From Calliopum simillimum (taxonomy: Eukaryota > Arthropoda > Insecta > Diptera > Lauxaniidae), in contig OX638368.1 of assembly GCA_951812925.1 (NCBI GenBank), forward strand, positions 82,256,909 through 82,320,908: a stretch of 64,000 nucleotides of DNA, read 5' to 3'. The notes under the pieces are model-generated. The model was not told the DNA's origin. It saw only the letters and a program-made list of their open reading frames with translations, and did not search any database. Below, in pieces: positions 9,917 to 21,520 of this stretch; position 1 is the first letter of the stretch, and the number at the start of each line of letters is the position of its first letter. The position numbers and the translations under genes are program-made.

Positions 9917-10590
9917 TTAATAGCGTGTTTTGGTATCTAATACCCCACTGTGAGTCGTGCTATTGACTTTCCACTTGGATTTAAGCCTATTTCTTTTCCT
10001 AATTGCAAGCAAAGCCCTTTCTGTAAGCCATGGACAACTGGAGCTAATAGGGTAAACAGGTCGGACCGGCACATGCCGTCTAAAAATATAATATACTTTA
10101 GCCATTAAATCATCTAACTTATCGTCAAGAGAATGGAGATGCCAGCAGTCATTCCATGACATTTGAGGCACCTCCTCTGACAATGCACTCAAGTTGATAG
10201 CCTTGTAGTTACAATAGGAAAAAGAAACAGATGGAGAACTATTTATTGGCAAAGTCAAAATCAAAACAACAGAAAATCAGATCATGAACAGATAGAAAAG
10301 TAATCTGATCAAATTACAACACAGAAGAAGCATCGGAAGCAAGAAAATATCAAGTTTACTGGGTTCACAATCAACACCATAGCGAGTAGATACATCAGAG
10401 TTAACAATCTGCAATCCGCAATTAGCAAAATTGTGGTAAAAATTTTGAACTGTGCCATCATTTTGAAATATATTAACATTGAAATCTCCACAAATAATAC
10501 TAAAGTTATAGTGACAGATGCACTAATTTTGACAGCAATATTTCAAGAATTTTAAAACCAAGAGGCGCGTTGGCACCGTTATCTTTACCA
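9917..10590 (-). pseudogene. LINE endonuclease and linker, Jockey/CR1-like
   Basis: The minus-strand frame opens with the endonuclease hallmark ICGDFNVNIF (about 10500-10470). It continues NCGLQIVNSDVSTRYGV and SKLDIFLL, which corresponds to the SxxD region near the C-terminal end of the domain. After one in-frame stop (about 10280) the same frame continues through LSEEVPQMSWNDCWHLHSL to the linker block SSSCPWLTERALLAIRKRNR and KSKWK. This order (EN end, PWLT, RxRxxxxxKW) is standard for ORF2 of Jockey-group elements. Upstream, GFKILEILLSKLVHLSL (about 10580-10520) may be EN in another frame. It is probably the missing upstream half of the reverse transcriptase relic at 3185-5146. Confidence 0.8.
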
Positions 10591-11954
10591 AAACAAAACT
10601 TTGCATTTTTTTCAAATGTGAAATCAGTTTTTACAAGATTTTCTTTCTAAATTTCAAGAAGTTTTACAGGTATAATGAGCGACCTCTCTATTTTATCTGT
10701 GGCAGGAAGCAAAAACAGCTTAAGTCGATTTTTGATTAGAAAGCAAAGCAGTTTAAATTTTGTTTCATATGTTATGTATAGAATTTATGTTGCTTTGCTT
10801 TTTTTATCGAATATCGTCTTAAGCAGTTTTTCCTTCCTAACACAGATATTTTAATGGGCTAATACGTATATTTTGCACAGTGGAATATTTTTACGAAAAG
10901 AAACTTTAAAATGGGTTACAAGCAATATTCAAGAGATAGTGTTTTTTTTTTGGACAACCATAATACCTCTTTTGTGTGGTATTTCATTTTTAGCACGGCC
11001 AAAAATTACACTCTTCATATGATCCATTTTTCTATAGCCGCTTCTTGTACCATAACTGTACAATAACATTAATTGAGATTTAAATTTCCAACAATACTAA
11101 CATCATTTCCCACATTAACATGAAAAATCGATTTTCTTCAAGCAAAAATTAAGTTATTTATAGTAATGAGTTAATAGTTTTTTTTTTTTATTTGTGATAC
11201 TTTGAGAACACCTCCAGGTAGTTGACCGTTACCATAAGTTTTCGCTTATAGAATGCATCACCCCGAATAAAATTAGTTTTAACCCTTTTATTGATTAAAC
11301 TCCAGTTTTTTACAATCTTTCCTTGTATTATACAAAGCTCAGCAAAGAAGGCGACGGCATAAATCCAAATATCTTTTAATGTCTATCCATCCGTTCCTTC
11401 TAAAACGGATGATGCCTACGTTCCAGTTGACTTTGGAATTTTCTTAACATTCGGCAAAAATATTTCGACTCGCTTCATTAGCAACTCAACGCAGACGCAG
11501 TTCAGTGCTGATCATCATCGTCATCATCCCATGGATGATGCACTACTAAGGCAGAACATTGAATCATGCGCTGTCTGGTTGTTTGTAGTGTTTCTTCTAT
11601 GCGCACCGAAATATCTGTGTGAGTCGCTGCTTTATTTTTTTTCTTTTTTCCTTTCGTTTCGGTATCAACTTTGTGTATTTGTATTTTGGTATTTTAATTA
11701 GAAACCAAAAACATTGAAAATCAAATTTCAGCCTTTTTTTCTGTTCTCTGTTCACAGCATATACTCGAACTATCTTACCAAATCGCTGTAACGCATCAGA
11801 ATGCGTTAACCCTTAATGTTAACTTGGCCTGCAACCGCCTTCCGCTTCGCTTTAATATGCAACCTTAAGTTGAATGAAGAATACCCACAACAATAATAAA
11901 TTGAAATAGCAGCAGAAATCTTCTTAATCAACATTTTTTGTTTTAATTTAATAT
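10591..11954. other. no gene seen
   Basis: AT-rich sequence with GC-rich patches near 11450-11640 and 11780-11870. 11428-11470 (GTTCCAGTTGACTTTGGAAT) resembles 17456-17485, a small shared repeat. There is no reliable reading frame. Confidence 0.4.
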
Positions 11955-13365
11955 ATAGTACCTGGAGACCGATCCCTGCTCGGTCAACAATCTGATTTTA
12001 TTATTTTAGTCGATGTTTTTATTCATAGCTATTTCAAAATCCTGCAGGTGTAATGAAAGTTCTGCAATGGAGACGGATTCAGCGTAAAAAAGTACATAAG
12101 GCTGCATATAAGAATTAAAAAGTTCATTCTAATGTTTTTTTGTACCAGAGTTATTAAGCAAAATTTTTATTTGGTTAAAAAGTAGGCGTGGCAATTATTG
12201 AACAAAGCCTACTTTTCGTTATGCTTTAGATACTCATGATACAGATCCGCATACCAAATTTCATCAAAATTTGTTGTACCATTTGTGAGAAATAGCATTT
12301 AATGTGTTTTACTTATATGGGAGGTTCCACGCACGCCGGCGATATTTTGTCCACTTTTAGGTCATAGGTGCCTCATAGCAAGTAGACTTCCTACAGTTAA
12401 ATTCAGAAAGATTGCTTTAGTAGTTTTGTTCTTACAGCGTATTATATTTTTTGTGGGCGATGCCACGCCCTTCAACGTATTTTCCTAATATAACGTTATA
12501 TCACATATTAATTTTTGTCTGCAGTGGTAACATCTAAATTATCATTAAAATTGTTGGAGTCGTTTTCGAGTAATATTGAATTAAAATTTTCAATGGTCAA
12601 AAAGAGGGCGTGGCACTTCTTCGATATCGCCCACTTTTCGGTTATTAAAAGGAATTGATAAGCAGTACATACATACCAAATTTCATTAAAATATCTTGTA
12701 ACATTTGTGAGATATAGCATTTTACATATTTTGCTTGTATGGGAGGTTCCACGCGCAACTGCGATATTTTGCCCACTTTCAGATCAGAGATGTCCTATAG
12801 CAATTAGGCGCCTCACAGTTAATTTCAGAATGTTTGCTTTATTAGTTTTCTTTTTATACCGTTTTATATTTTTGTGGGCGGTGCCACGCCCTTCAACGAG
12901 TTTTCCCAATATAACGGTGTATCACATAATAATCCCCGTTTGTAAGGGTAACACCTCCTAAATTTTCATTAAAATTGTTGGAGTAGTTTTCGAGTAATAT
13001 TGAATTAAAATTTTCAAGGGCCGAAAAGTGGGCGTGGCACTTCTTCGATCCCGCCCACTTTTTGTCTGTTACAAGGTATAATCAAGCCGTACCCGCTCAC
13101 CAAATTTCATTCAAATAACTTTAATGGTTTGCGAGTTATGATTAAATCAATTTTAAAATTTAGGGCAGTGCCACGCCCCCTGGTGAGCATTTATGAAGTT
13201 TAATCCTAGCTCATTCCTCATTGTATGCTAATATCTAACGTTGTTCCAAGTTTCCTTAAAATCGCTGCATCCGTTCTCGAGAAAAATTTGGGCACATATA
13301 TATTTATAAATATATAAATAAACATACAATTTTATCTCGCATAAGAAGAGAAGATATAAAAAAAA
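11955..13365. repeat. dispersed repeat R, copy 1
   Basis: It begins GTACCTGGAGACCGATCCCT with the hairpin GACCGA..TCGGTC. The body repeats blocks such as ATGGGAGGTTCCACGCGC and GTGGGCGGTGCCACGCCC, with phrases like CCAAATTTCAT. A 424-bp internal duplication is visible (TTTTCGAGTAATATTGAAT at about 12564 and 12988). It ends near CATACAATTTTATCTCGCAT (about 13323). Copies are also at 19277-22640 and 22943-23855. Open frames at 12508-12720 and 12707-12961 lie inside and cross the repeat blocks, so I do not count them as genes. The superfamily is not recognised. Confidence 0.8.
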
Positions 13366-15489
13366 ACGTTTCAGAAGGAATACAAGAATAATGCATATCT
13401 TCAAATTTAAGAGCCCACCGTACACAATATTTTCAAGTTGATTTAATCTTAATGATTCTTAATATCTCCATAAAAACGATTTGAAAATCTGAAATAAATC
13501 CCTTAATACCAATTACAGCTAAAGAAGATAGCAAACGCGCAAGAGGACGGATGGAAAGAGAAAGATGAATATTACAAGAACAAAACAAAATCTGACTTAA
13601 TCTGGCAGCTTAAGCTTGACAGTGACACTGACAGCAAAACTTCTTGTGACAAGTAAATCAATGCGTAGAGTTCATACGCCTGCAAGTATGCAATGCGTTT
13701 GTGTTTATTAACCCTCCTCCCTCCCCATCGAGTTTGCCTGCTGTTGAAATTTGCCATAAACATTTTACAGGCGTTTAATTGTTTGACGTCATGTTGTTGT
13801 TGTTGTTGTTGTTGTTGTTGCTTTGGTTACATTATTTGTTGTTATGTTGATTGCTTGATAATTCAGAGGGTGGTGGGTTTGTAACCGCAGCTGCTCTTCT
13901 TTTTTTCCTTTTTCCTGATTCTTTACATTAATTGTTAACAGATTTTGCTGTTTGTTTATGATACGATGACGCACTTGCTCAATATTTTTATTTGTCATAC
14001 TGAAGGTCTTCTTTTTTTTATTGATGAACCCTTTAAATAAAAAAAATGAATCTCTTAAAAAATAGTACTCCAACAGATGTCCATGATTTATGATATCTAG
14101 TTGTAATTTACCATTTATTACGCTGTTCTAGTTCAAAATATGGTCTGACGGGAAATAGGTCAGTTCTGCTAACCGTTTTGCTGGATTAGTTCATCGCCCC
14201 GTAAAAAAGTTCAAATGAAAATTTCGTCTGGAATGTTGTGCTTTTCATAAAGAATCTCTTATTAAATTCTGATAAATCGATGATTTCTCACCAAAAGTAT
14301 ATTTTCCTGTTTAGGATGTATTAATTGGCATTCAAATTGCTAATTTTTTAAATAATTTATCGGATACTTCTTAACTTTCACTTAATTTTTTGCCAAATTT
14401 TCTTATAGAGAGGGCGCTAGAGGACTTGGAGTATGCAAAATATGAGTACTGAAAACTGAGCTCAGATTCTTATAGGTTTGAACAAAAGTAACAAGAAAGT
14501 GTATGTGTTCAGAATATGTGGTGGTCCAATTTTTAAACCCCTAGTCTCGTCCAGTCCGTCCTCAGTTTTAATAGCCGTTTATGGTTATGGTTTATTCGTA
14601 ATACGAATACGTAATTCTGAGTGCTAAAAACACTGTTTTGAGGTCTTTAAACTATATAACAAAAGCAGCAAATGGTAAAGTTAATTTTTCGTTAATGGAT
14701 GCAGATAGCGAAAACTACTCTCAATAAGCCGTGTTTTAACTATGTTCAATTGGATTGCTACTTCCCGCGTTATAAGCCTTTAAAAAAAGCATATGTCGTA
14801 ATAACATACAAAAACTTTCCGGACCGAAAATAAAAGTTAAAATTTTATTATCCTTAATAATAACAATATTTTATTAAGAAAATTTCGAGCCTTTGCGGAA
14901 TGAGATCGAATGAAAAATGACAGCTATATTCTAGATTGAGTGAATAAACCTACAAATGAATGAGGAAAAAATAAATTTGTAAGAAAATTCGGAAAAATAT
15001 GACTTAAATTGATTAAAAAGATACCAATTCTAATGCCTATTAATACATCCTCAACTGGAAAATATAATATGGTTTTGAAGAAAAATCATTGATTTATCAG
15101 AGGTTAATAAGTGATTTTTTATGAAAAACAGCCATTTCTAGAAGAAATTTCATTTGAACGTTTTGTATGGGGTAAAAATGACTCTTCCACTTAAGCGATT
15201 GTATGCAAATGTTTCCAAAAGTAGCCGTATCCAGATAACATCTGTGTGAGGTAAAAGTTGACTTCACCAAAACTCCTATGTCTAAGAGTGATATGATTGG
15301 AACATTTAGGTTTGCATTCTCTCATATAGCACTCGCACTATAGCATATTGAAGATTTTGCTCGCTCTCTTGTTCAGAGCTTGCCTTAATTGTTTCCTGTA
15401 TTTTTATGTATTTGGTTGAATTATTTTGAAGCATCATTTTGATATTGATTTTCAAATGATTTTTTGTGTCCGCCAATCGAAAAAATTTT
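13366..15489. other. mostly unique DNA; (GTT)n microsatellite
   Basis: (GTT) occurs about nine times at 13793-13820, surrounded by CAA/GTT-rich sequence like fly intron or intergenic DNA. No reading frame can be supported. Confidence 0.5.
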
Positions 15490-15620
15490 AATTGCAATTC
15501 CACGGAGAGACGGATAGACCGACATTGCTGTATTGATTAAGGAGCTGACGCTGATCTCCTATACCTGCCACGACTCCTTCTCTGCTTATAAAATGAAGTG
15601 ACAAAGTGAATATACCCTGG
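15490..15620 (-). repeat. fragment of dispersed repeat P
   Basis: The inverse of this stretch reads GGAGATCAGCGTCAGCTCC, AATACAGCAATGTCGGTCTA and a CCGTCTC run. It follows the start of the repeat at 28020-28140 (GATCAGCTTCATTCC, TCGATATAGCGATGTCCGTC). It is a short truncated copy. Confidence 0.55.
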
Positions 15621-15839
15621 GTGACTTATCGCAATACCAGAACTGCACAGACATAATGATTTTGTCAACACTATCCAAAGTGCTGACGAAAATTCCTTCC
15701 TTGATCATTTAGATAAGATTTTTAATCGTAGGACTACTATTCTAAACACTCCATCTCAATTATAGTCCTATTGTACTAAGCTTATAATTTTTTAGACTAG
15801 TTCTAGGAATCTAGAGAGTTTCAGAAATCATAGAATAAC

Positions 15840-16100
15840 TTATGGATTCATTTCTAGACTATACAACCAGAAAGGCGGTTCTGTTACATAGAGTGCTGTG
15901 CAATCTGTTGGGAAGTACAAAAAGGTTTCGTCATTTTCATGGATGTGTCTACAGATGGAATCTAATTCAAAAGCAAAGGTGTTTTTGCACTCAGTCTATA
16001 GTCTATCTAGAAGTGAGAAGAGAACCATACGAGCAGGTTCATTTGTGTTCAGCTGCAAGCGGTAGATTCTGTGTAAGACTAATGCATTGGAGTTAATCCA
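15840..16100 (+). pseudogene. possible LINE RNase H-like relic
   Basis: One plus-strand frame reads FMDVSTDGI*FKSKGVFALSL then a degenerate stretch to SRFICVQLQAVDSV. This is reminiscent of the RNase H pattern (YTDGSK..GxGVYS..LxxxxSVFQAExxAI) of non-LTR retrotransposons. It has several stops. The pattern is weak and could be chance. Confidence 0.25.
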
Positions 16101-16639
16101 AGTGGAATTAAGTGGGTGCTGTACAAACAGTAACATTGTAACGCGTTGTACGCATTCTATTTAGTTACTTACTTTTTCTTACCACAGATACGCCGACACA
16201 TTCACTTGATTTTGGACGATCAATTCCATAAGTCGGAGGGTTGCAGTATAATTTGCTATAAAGGTTTATCCCTTGGAATTGGACTTCATTAGAAAATGAA
16301 AGGAGTTCACATAACAGAACTGGTTTTGTGAGAGCTAAACTGTTCCTCTTTATGGTGAAAGGGACTAGCATAGTGTTCTTAAGAATCACTGAGAGATAGT
16401 GAGTTGCATATGTTCCATCTTTTTAATAGGATAAGGCCTGACTGCATCGTTTCAGCGGAAAAGCTCCCGAATTTAACACTAACAATAATGGCTGACACAA
16501 AAAGTTTTCATTCCACAAGGCAATGCACATTAGGTCAAATGACTTGCTTTTCTCCGCGATTTGAATCAATAACTGTAGGAAAGGAAGAAGTAAGAATAAT
16601 TTCAAAAAAATTTTTAGACAAATTAACTCTTTCGTGAAC

Positions 16640-16860
16640 ATTAACTAACTAATACCCTTCATATCTGTACGAAATTTCATTTAACTGACTCAAACTGCTT
16701 CAGAGGTGTGACGAATTATGTAAAGTAGAGGGTGTGGCACTACCCATTTTTCTAGTCTATGATCTTTCTCTAAACGATTCTAGTATGTTTTGAAAATTTT
16801 TATCGAAATCAGGTGAATAGTTTTCGAGCTCTTAAAGGTCAGACAAACAAACATTACCAC
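16640..16860. repeat. degenerate R-like repeat piece
   Basis: The order of phrases (ACGAAATTTCAT, GGGTGTGGCACTACCC, ATCGAAATCAGG, AGTTTTCGAG) is that of repeat R, but heavily diverged. Confidence 0.35.
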
Positions 16861-16962
16861 ATTTGTGTATAACACGGTTCGACACAAAAAAAAAAAAAAA
16901 AAAACACATGAGAACCTCCAAAAAATTCTTAAAGTAGGTGCTAAAGAAATAATCTGTGCAAT

Positions 16963-17139
16963 CCCAGTGTGCCAGACGGTTCATACCTCCGCTTTTTTAT
17001 CCGTTACGGATCCGATACAGCTCCAATTGCGGGAGAGATTCCAAAAAAAAAAAAACGATTCACTTTTTTGGGGGTCTCTCCCGCAAACGGATCAGTAACG
17101 GATAAAAAAGCGGAGATATGAACCGTCTGGCACACTGGG
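16963..17139. mobile_element. 177-bp hairpin MITE
   Basis: Terminal inverted repeats CCCAGTGTGCCAGACGGTTC (16963) and GAACCGTCTGGCACACTGGG (ending 17139) continue inwards through ATACCTCCGCTTTTTTATCC. An inner pair TGCGGGAGAGA / TCTCTCCCGCA brackets poly-A and poly-T. Most of the element folds into one hairpin. No clear target duplication is seen. CAGTGTG-type ends occur in hAT elements, but the class is left open. Confidence 0.85.
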
Positions 17140-19264
17140 ATGGTATAAAAGAATTTTTTTAGCTCATTGCTGGATATTGTGAATCCTATATTCTCAAACT
17201 ACTCAGTTTTCAGTTTCTGACTTCTAGTATGCCATTCATATTACCCGGCAATGAAGGAAAAACATTAAACCTCTTCCTGACCTTACACTTTATAGCCATA
17301 GTACCGTTAGTCTGAATAAGTGGAGATGGCGGGTGTCTGTCAAAAGATTGGATAATCTTACGCTGTATAGTAGTAAAATACTCCCCTAATAGAATATTGA
17401 CTTTTTTTGTGTTCCGTGTGTACCGTGTTAAGACCATATTGTATAAAAGCTTTAGTACCAGTTGACTTCAAAGGAATATTTTCGCTGTCATCACTTTTTT
17501 TTCCACTGACATAAATAAAGATCTAAAAGCGATCGACTAAAGCCTTCATAGAGAACAACTTGCAATACGTATGCGTCTGCTTATAATGAAAGTATCATAT
17601 ACTACATATTTTATTTCGACAAGGCTGCCAACTATTTTATTTTCTATGTAATAATTGCTCATATAAAATATGGCAACTTTGCTGCAAATAAGAAAATACG
17701 ATTTGAGAGAAAAAAAAAAAAATATCGAAACTTAAAAAAAAAATCAAACCGAGTATTTGAGAACACGAAAATGTAGTTAAAACGTGCGCACGTTGTACCG
17801 CGTGTAAATCACGTCACTCAGCCGCCGAGTGTTGAAAATTCAACGCGTCGCTTAGCGCTGCGTCATGCTTGCGATAGGCGATAGACAGGCGAATGGATGA
17901 TGCGAGTCAAGTCCTTTGAGTCAGAGCGACACGACAAACTTGCGAGGCTGGCGAGGTAAAAGAGGCGACATGCAAGTTCCAAATAAACCAACGAATCCGG
18001 GAACGCACTTTGATCGCAATCGCAAGAAATATGGTGAAAAAAACAAAAAAGGATGGAAAATATTGCAAATATTTTTTGTTGCAATTGTTGTTGTTTTTTG
18101 GTCTGCACTTCCCATATTTAAAATATGAATGCAGAACAAGTAGTTTAGAGCGGCACAACAACGTGCTCGCATGAAGTCTGTTGGTCTGTTTGCTGCTTGC
18201 TGCAGCTAATAAACCTTCGAGTTGTGGTCTGTCTGTCTGCAAGTTGCAGCATGTGGCAAACAACATGTTGTAGTTGCTGCCGCTAAAGTACATGTAAATG
18301 TCATATTGATATGAATTTATGACATCACGTGGACTCGAATCCTCGAGTATTGTGCGCATGCGCACAAACTGTGGCGAATGAAGCGAAAGAGTTTTTTTCG
18401 CAATTTTATTTTTACTGTTGCATTGCTGTTGTTGATACAGCATTTAAGGTTCTTTTTTTTCTCTCTTATAGACAACTTAAAAAATATCCGCAACAAAATG
18501 TACCTTAAAAGGTTCTTTACTTAGATTTTTCGTTATTTTTAAGCGAATTTATTAAAATGATGTTGCCAACAGCAGCAGGAGCAGCAACAGCATCAGCAAG
18601 CAATGTCTTCTTCCTTCTCATGCTTGCGGCTGCCACTTAAGCAGCACCATTTGCGGTCTAATGAAGCTATAAAGTCAACAAGTGATAAAAATCAACGTCA
18701 ACATTTTTGTTGTTATTGTTGCGGTAAGCAGCGCTTAGGTTTTGCTTACGTCTGGCCCAAATTAAAATGGAATTGAAAATGAAAAAACCCAAATAAAATT
18801 TCACGCTTTATGACAGACAGCACAATGCACGCAACAGAAACAGTAACTGCATGCAACAGCACGTTAACCGCAACAGTAGCAATATAAAAAAAAAAAAAAC
18901 AAAAATCAACTCTCGTTAACAATGATTGGTCAATGGAAGTTTTTGGACCTCTCGATAATGTACAAAATTTCGGATTGAAATTTAGTTTTTCTCAATTTGC
19001 ATCTCACTCGGAAAAAAATTTAATAATTTTTGTTTCTTTTATTTTTTCATTAAAAATAATTTCATTTAATAGAGTAACTTCGGGTTATGTGATATACCAC
19101 CTTAATTTCTTAAACAAAGAATTCTCGACAAAAATGTTCTTGCCAACATAAAAGTGAGGGGAAAAAACAATTGCTGCAAGTCGATACGCCCTCGCATTTT
19201 TTTTTTTAAATCAGTGTGATGAAATAAATTTTTCTGTTCAATCAAAAGTTTTTTTGTGTGTTCT
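17140..19264. other. unique stretch, GC-richer at 17.76-18.0 kb
   Basis: 17760-17960 is unusually GC-rich and CpG-containing for the window (GTGCGCACGTTGTACCGCGT, CAGCCGCCGAGTG). 18060-18900 has CAA/GTT and CAG/CTG triplets. A 178-codon minus frame at 17907-18443 is low-complexity (QQQQ, NNNN) without a domain, and three frames overlap there, so I do not call a gene. A promoter or enhancer is possible but not shown. Confidence 0.35.
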
Positions 19265-20153
19265 TTAAGTGTGAAGTACCTGGAGACCGATCCCTGCTCG
19301 GTCAACAATCTGATATTATTATTTTAGTCGATGTTTTTATTCATAGCTATTTTTTGTGATGAAATTCATATCTTTTTACCTCCAATGTTCATGCTTTCAA
19401 AATGATAAATTAACCGATGAGAATAATAATAAGAAAAACTCGGAAAATATCGAATGGTATAGAAAAATATCAGAAACTCAAAATTTGTTTGGTGAAATAC
19501 AATGCCCTAAAATAAATAAATGGAATATGCTTGAAATATCTTATCTATTAAGGATCATAACTCGGAAAGTAAGAGACCTATTTGAAAAACCTGAAAGTAT
19601 ATTTTGATAAGGAAGTGTACGCCTATTCGATATCACTCATAAAAAAGAATTTCACCTTTTCTTGTAGCTACGCTGTAAGATTGAACACATCGTTTTCTTT
19701 AACTTCAAGCAAGGATATTTCAAAATCCTGCAAGTATAATGTCAGTTCTGCTGATGAAGACGGATTCAGCGTCAAAAGATACATAAGACTGCATATTAGA
19801 AATAAAAAGTTCTTTCCTTTTTTTCTTGTGCCTGAGTAATTAACCAAAATTTTTATTTTGAGGCAGTTATTGCACAACGCCCACTTTTCGTTATGCATTA
19901 GATACTCATGATCCAGGCCCTCATACCATACGAAAAATATCATTTGGTGTGTTTTTTGCTTGTGTGGGAGGTTCCACCCGCACCGGTGATATTTCGCCCA
20001 CTTTAAGTTCATAGGAGCTTAATAGCTAGTAGACTCCCTCAGTTAAATTCAGAAAGATTGCTTCAGTAGTTTTATTATTATAGCGTATTATATTTTTGTG
20101 CGCGGTGTCACGCCCTTCAATGAGTTTTCCCAACATAACGGAATATCATATGA

Positions 20154-20745
20154 GGAGTTATTTTTCAAAAGGGCGTAAAACCATGTTAAACAAATTTTCA
20201 GTAATGAGAAAAAACTTTTAGGGGCTGTTTACAATGACATATTTTGTTTAATGTCTCCTGTATTATAGTAAGTTGACCAAAGATTCTAACCCCTTAACAT
20301 TTTTGTTGTAACATATTTGCGGTAATTGCAATAAGTAAAAAACATTTCGAAATAAGCCCTTTTGTTCTGAAACGTTTGAAAATAAGCCCTTTTGTTTCAA
20401 AATCACTCTTATTTCACAATTTGGAAGTTTATTTTGATGTCTATAGGCATGTTATGTAAGCACCTATATAGCCTGGTGCACATACAAAATATTAAAAGTT
20501 TTTTTTGGACACTATTCAAAATACGTCTTTTCGTATCAAACTCTAAAAATTTCTATGAAATTATATGGAAATAAGCCCTTTTGTTCTGAAATGCGACTTT
20601 TGATCACGATTTTATCTTAGAAAAATTCTTTTTTTGTGATAAATTTTGAACTAGAGGATGCATTTTAGCATGGTAATGGCGATGGCATCCTTAGGTTTGT
20701 TCGAGGTTGGAAGTGGTTTTACGCCCTTTTGAAAAACCACTCCTC
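20154..20745. mobile_element. 590-bp MITE with AATAAGCCCTTTTGTT repeats
   Basis: The ends are inverted: GAGGAGTTATTTTTCAAAAG, GGGCGTAAAACCA on the left and TGGTTTTACGCCCTTTTGAA, AAACCACTCCTC on the right. It lies in repeat R at a site that reads ATATCACATATTAAT when empty (compare 21163-21180), with about 5 bp (CATAT) repeated on both sides. Inside, AATAAGCCCTTTTGTTCTGA recurs at about 20352, 20382 (variant) and 20569. No coding frame is present. Confidence 0.85.
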
Positions 20746-21520
20746 ACATATTAATACTTGTTTTCAGAAGTACAATCCCTTAAATTTTCATTAAAATTGT
20801 TGGAGTCACTTTCGAGTAATATTGAATCAAAATTTTCAATGATTATAACGGGGGCGTGGCATTTCTTCGATACTGCCCACTTTTTTTTCATTACAAGGCA
20901 TTAATAAGTAGAACCTACATACCAAATTTCATTAAAATAAATTGTGACATTTGCGCGAAACAGCATTTAACGTGTTTTGCTTGTATGGGAGGTTCCACGC
21001 GCAACTGCGATATTTCGCTCGCTTTCAGATCAGAGATGCCTTATAGCAAGTCGGCTCCCCACAGTGAATTTCGGAACGATTGCTTTATTAGTTTTGTTTT
21101 TATAGCGTATTATTTTTTTGTGGGCGGTGCCATGCCCTTCAACGAGTTTTTCCAATATAACGGCATATCACATATTAATTCTTGTTTGCAGAGGTAACAT
21201 CTCCTAAATTTTCATCAAAATTGTTGAAGTCGTTTTCGAGTAATATTAAATCAAAATTTTCAATGGCTAAAAAGTGGTCGTGGTACTTCTTCGATCGTGC
21301 CCACTTTTTGTAAATTAGAAGATATTGATAGTCAGTAGCTGTGTACTAAATTTCATCAAAATACGTTTAATGGTTTGGAAGTTGGCTGTGCCACGCCCCC
21401 TAGTGGGCAACTGTAAAGTTAAAACCTTGTTCATTCTCCATTTTATGATAGAGTGCATCTTTTTCCAAAGTTTCATTAAAATCGCTGCATCCGTTCTCGA
21501 GAAAAATTTGGCCACATATA

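Larger units (their letters stand above)
5147..9946. mobile_element. proposed 4.8-kb composite insertion splitting a LINE
   Basis: The minus-strand LINE endonuclease and linker stop at 9947. The reverse transcriptase linker resumes at 5146. Both edges carry GGGGTATT / AATACCCC in inverted orientation (5147-5154 and 9939-9946). Joining the edges would give the usual Jockey-type linker order, with ..KRNRLKSKWK.. followed by ..NWELFRRTRND.. No clean target duplication is visible, so the boundary is tentative. The two pieces could also come from different LINE copies. Confidence 0.4.

Noticed and set aside
17907..18443. 178-codon minus-strand frame
   Set aside because: Low-complexity Q and N runs from triplet-rich DNA, no domain, and several other frames overlap it.
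19750..19790. Another CTGATGA in TTCTGCTGATGAAGACGG
   Set aside because: No stem II and no GAAA strand follow, and the related copies at 12065 and 23450 do not keep CTGATGA, so it is not a hammerhead.
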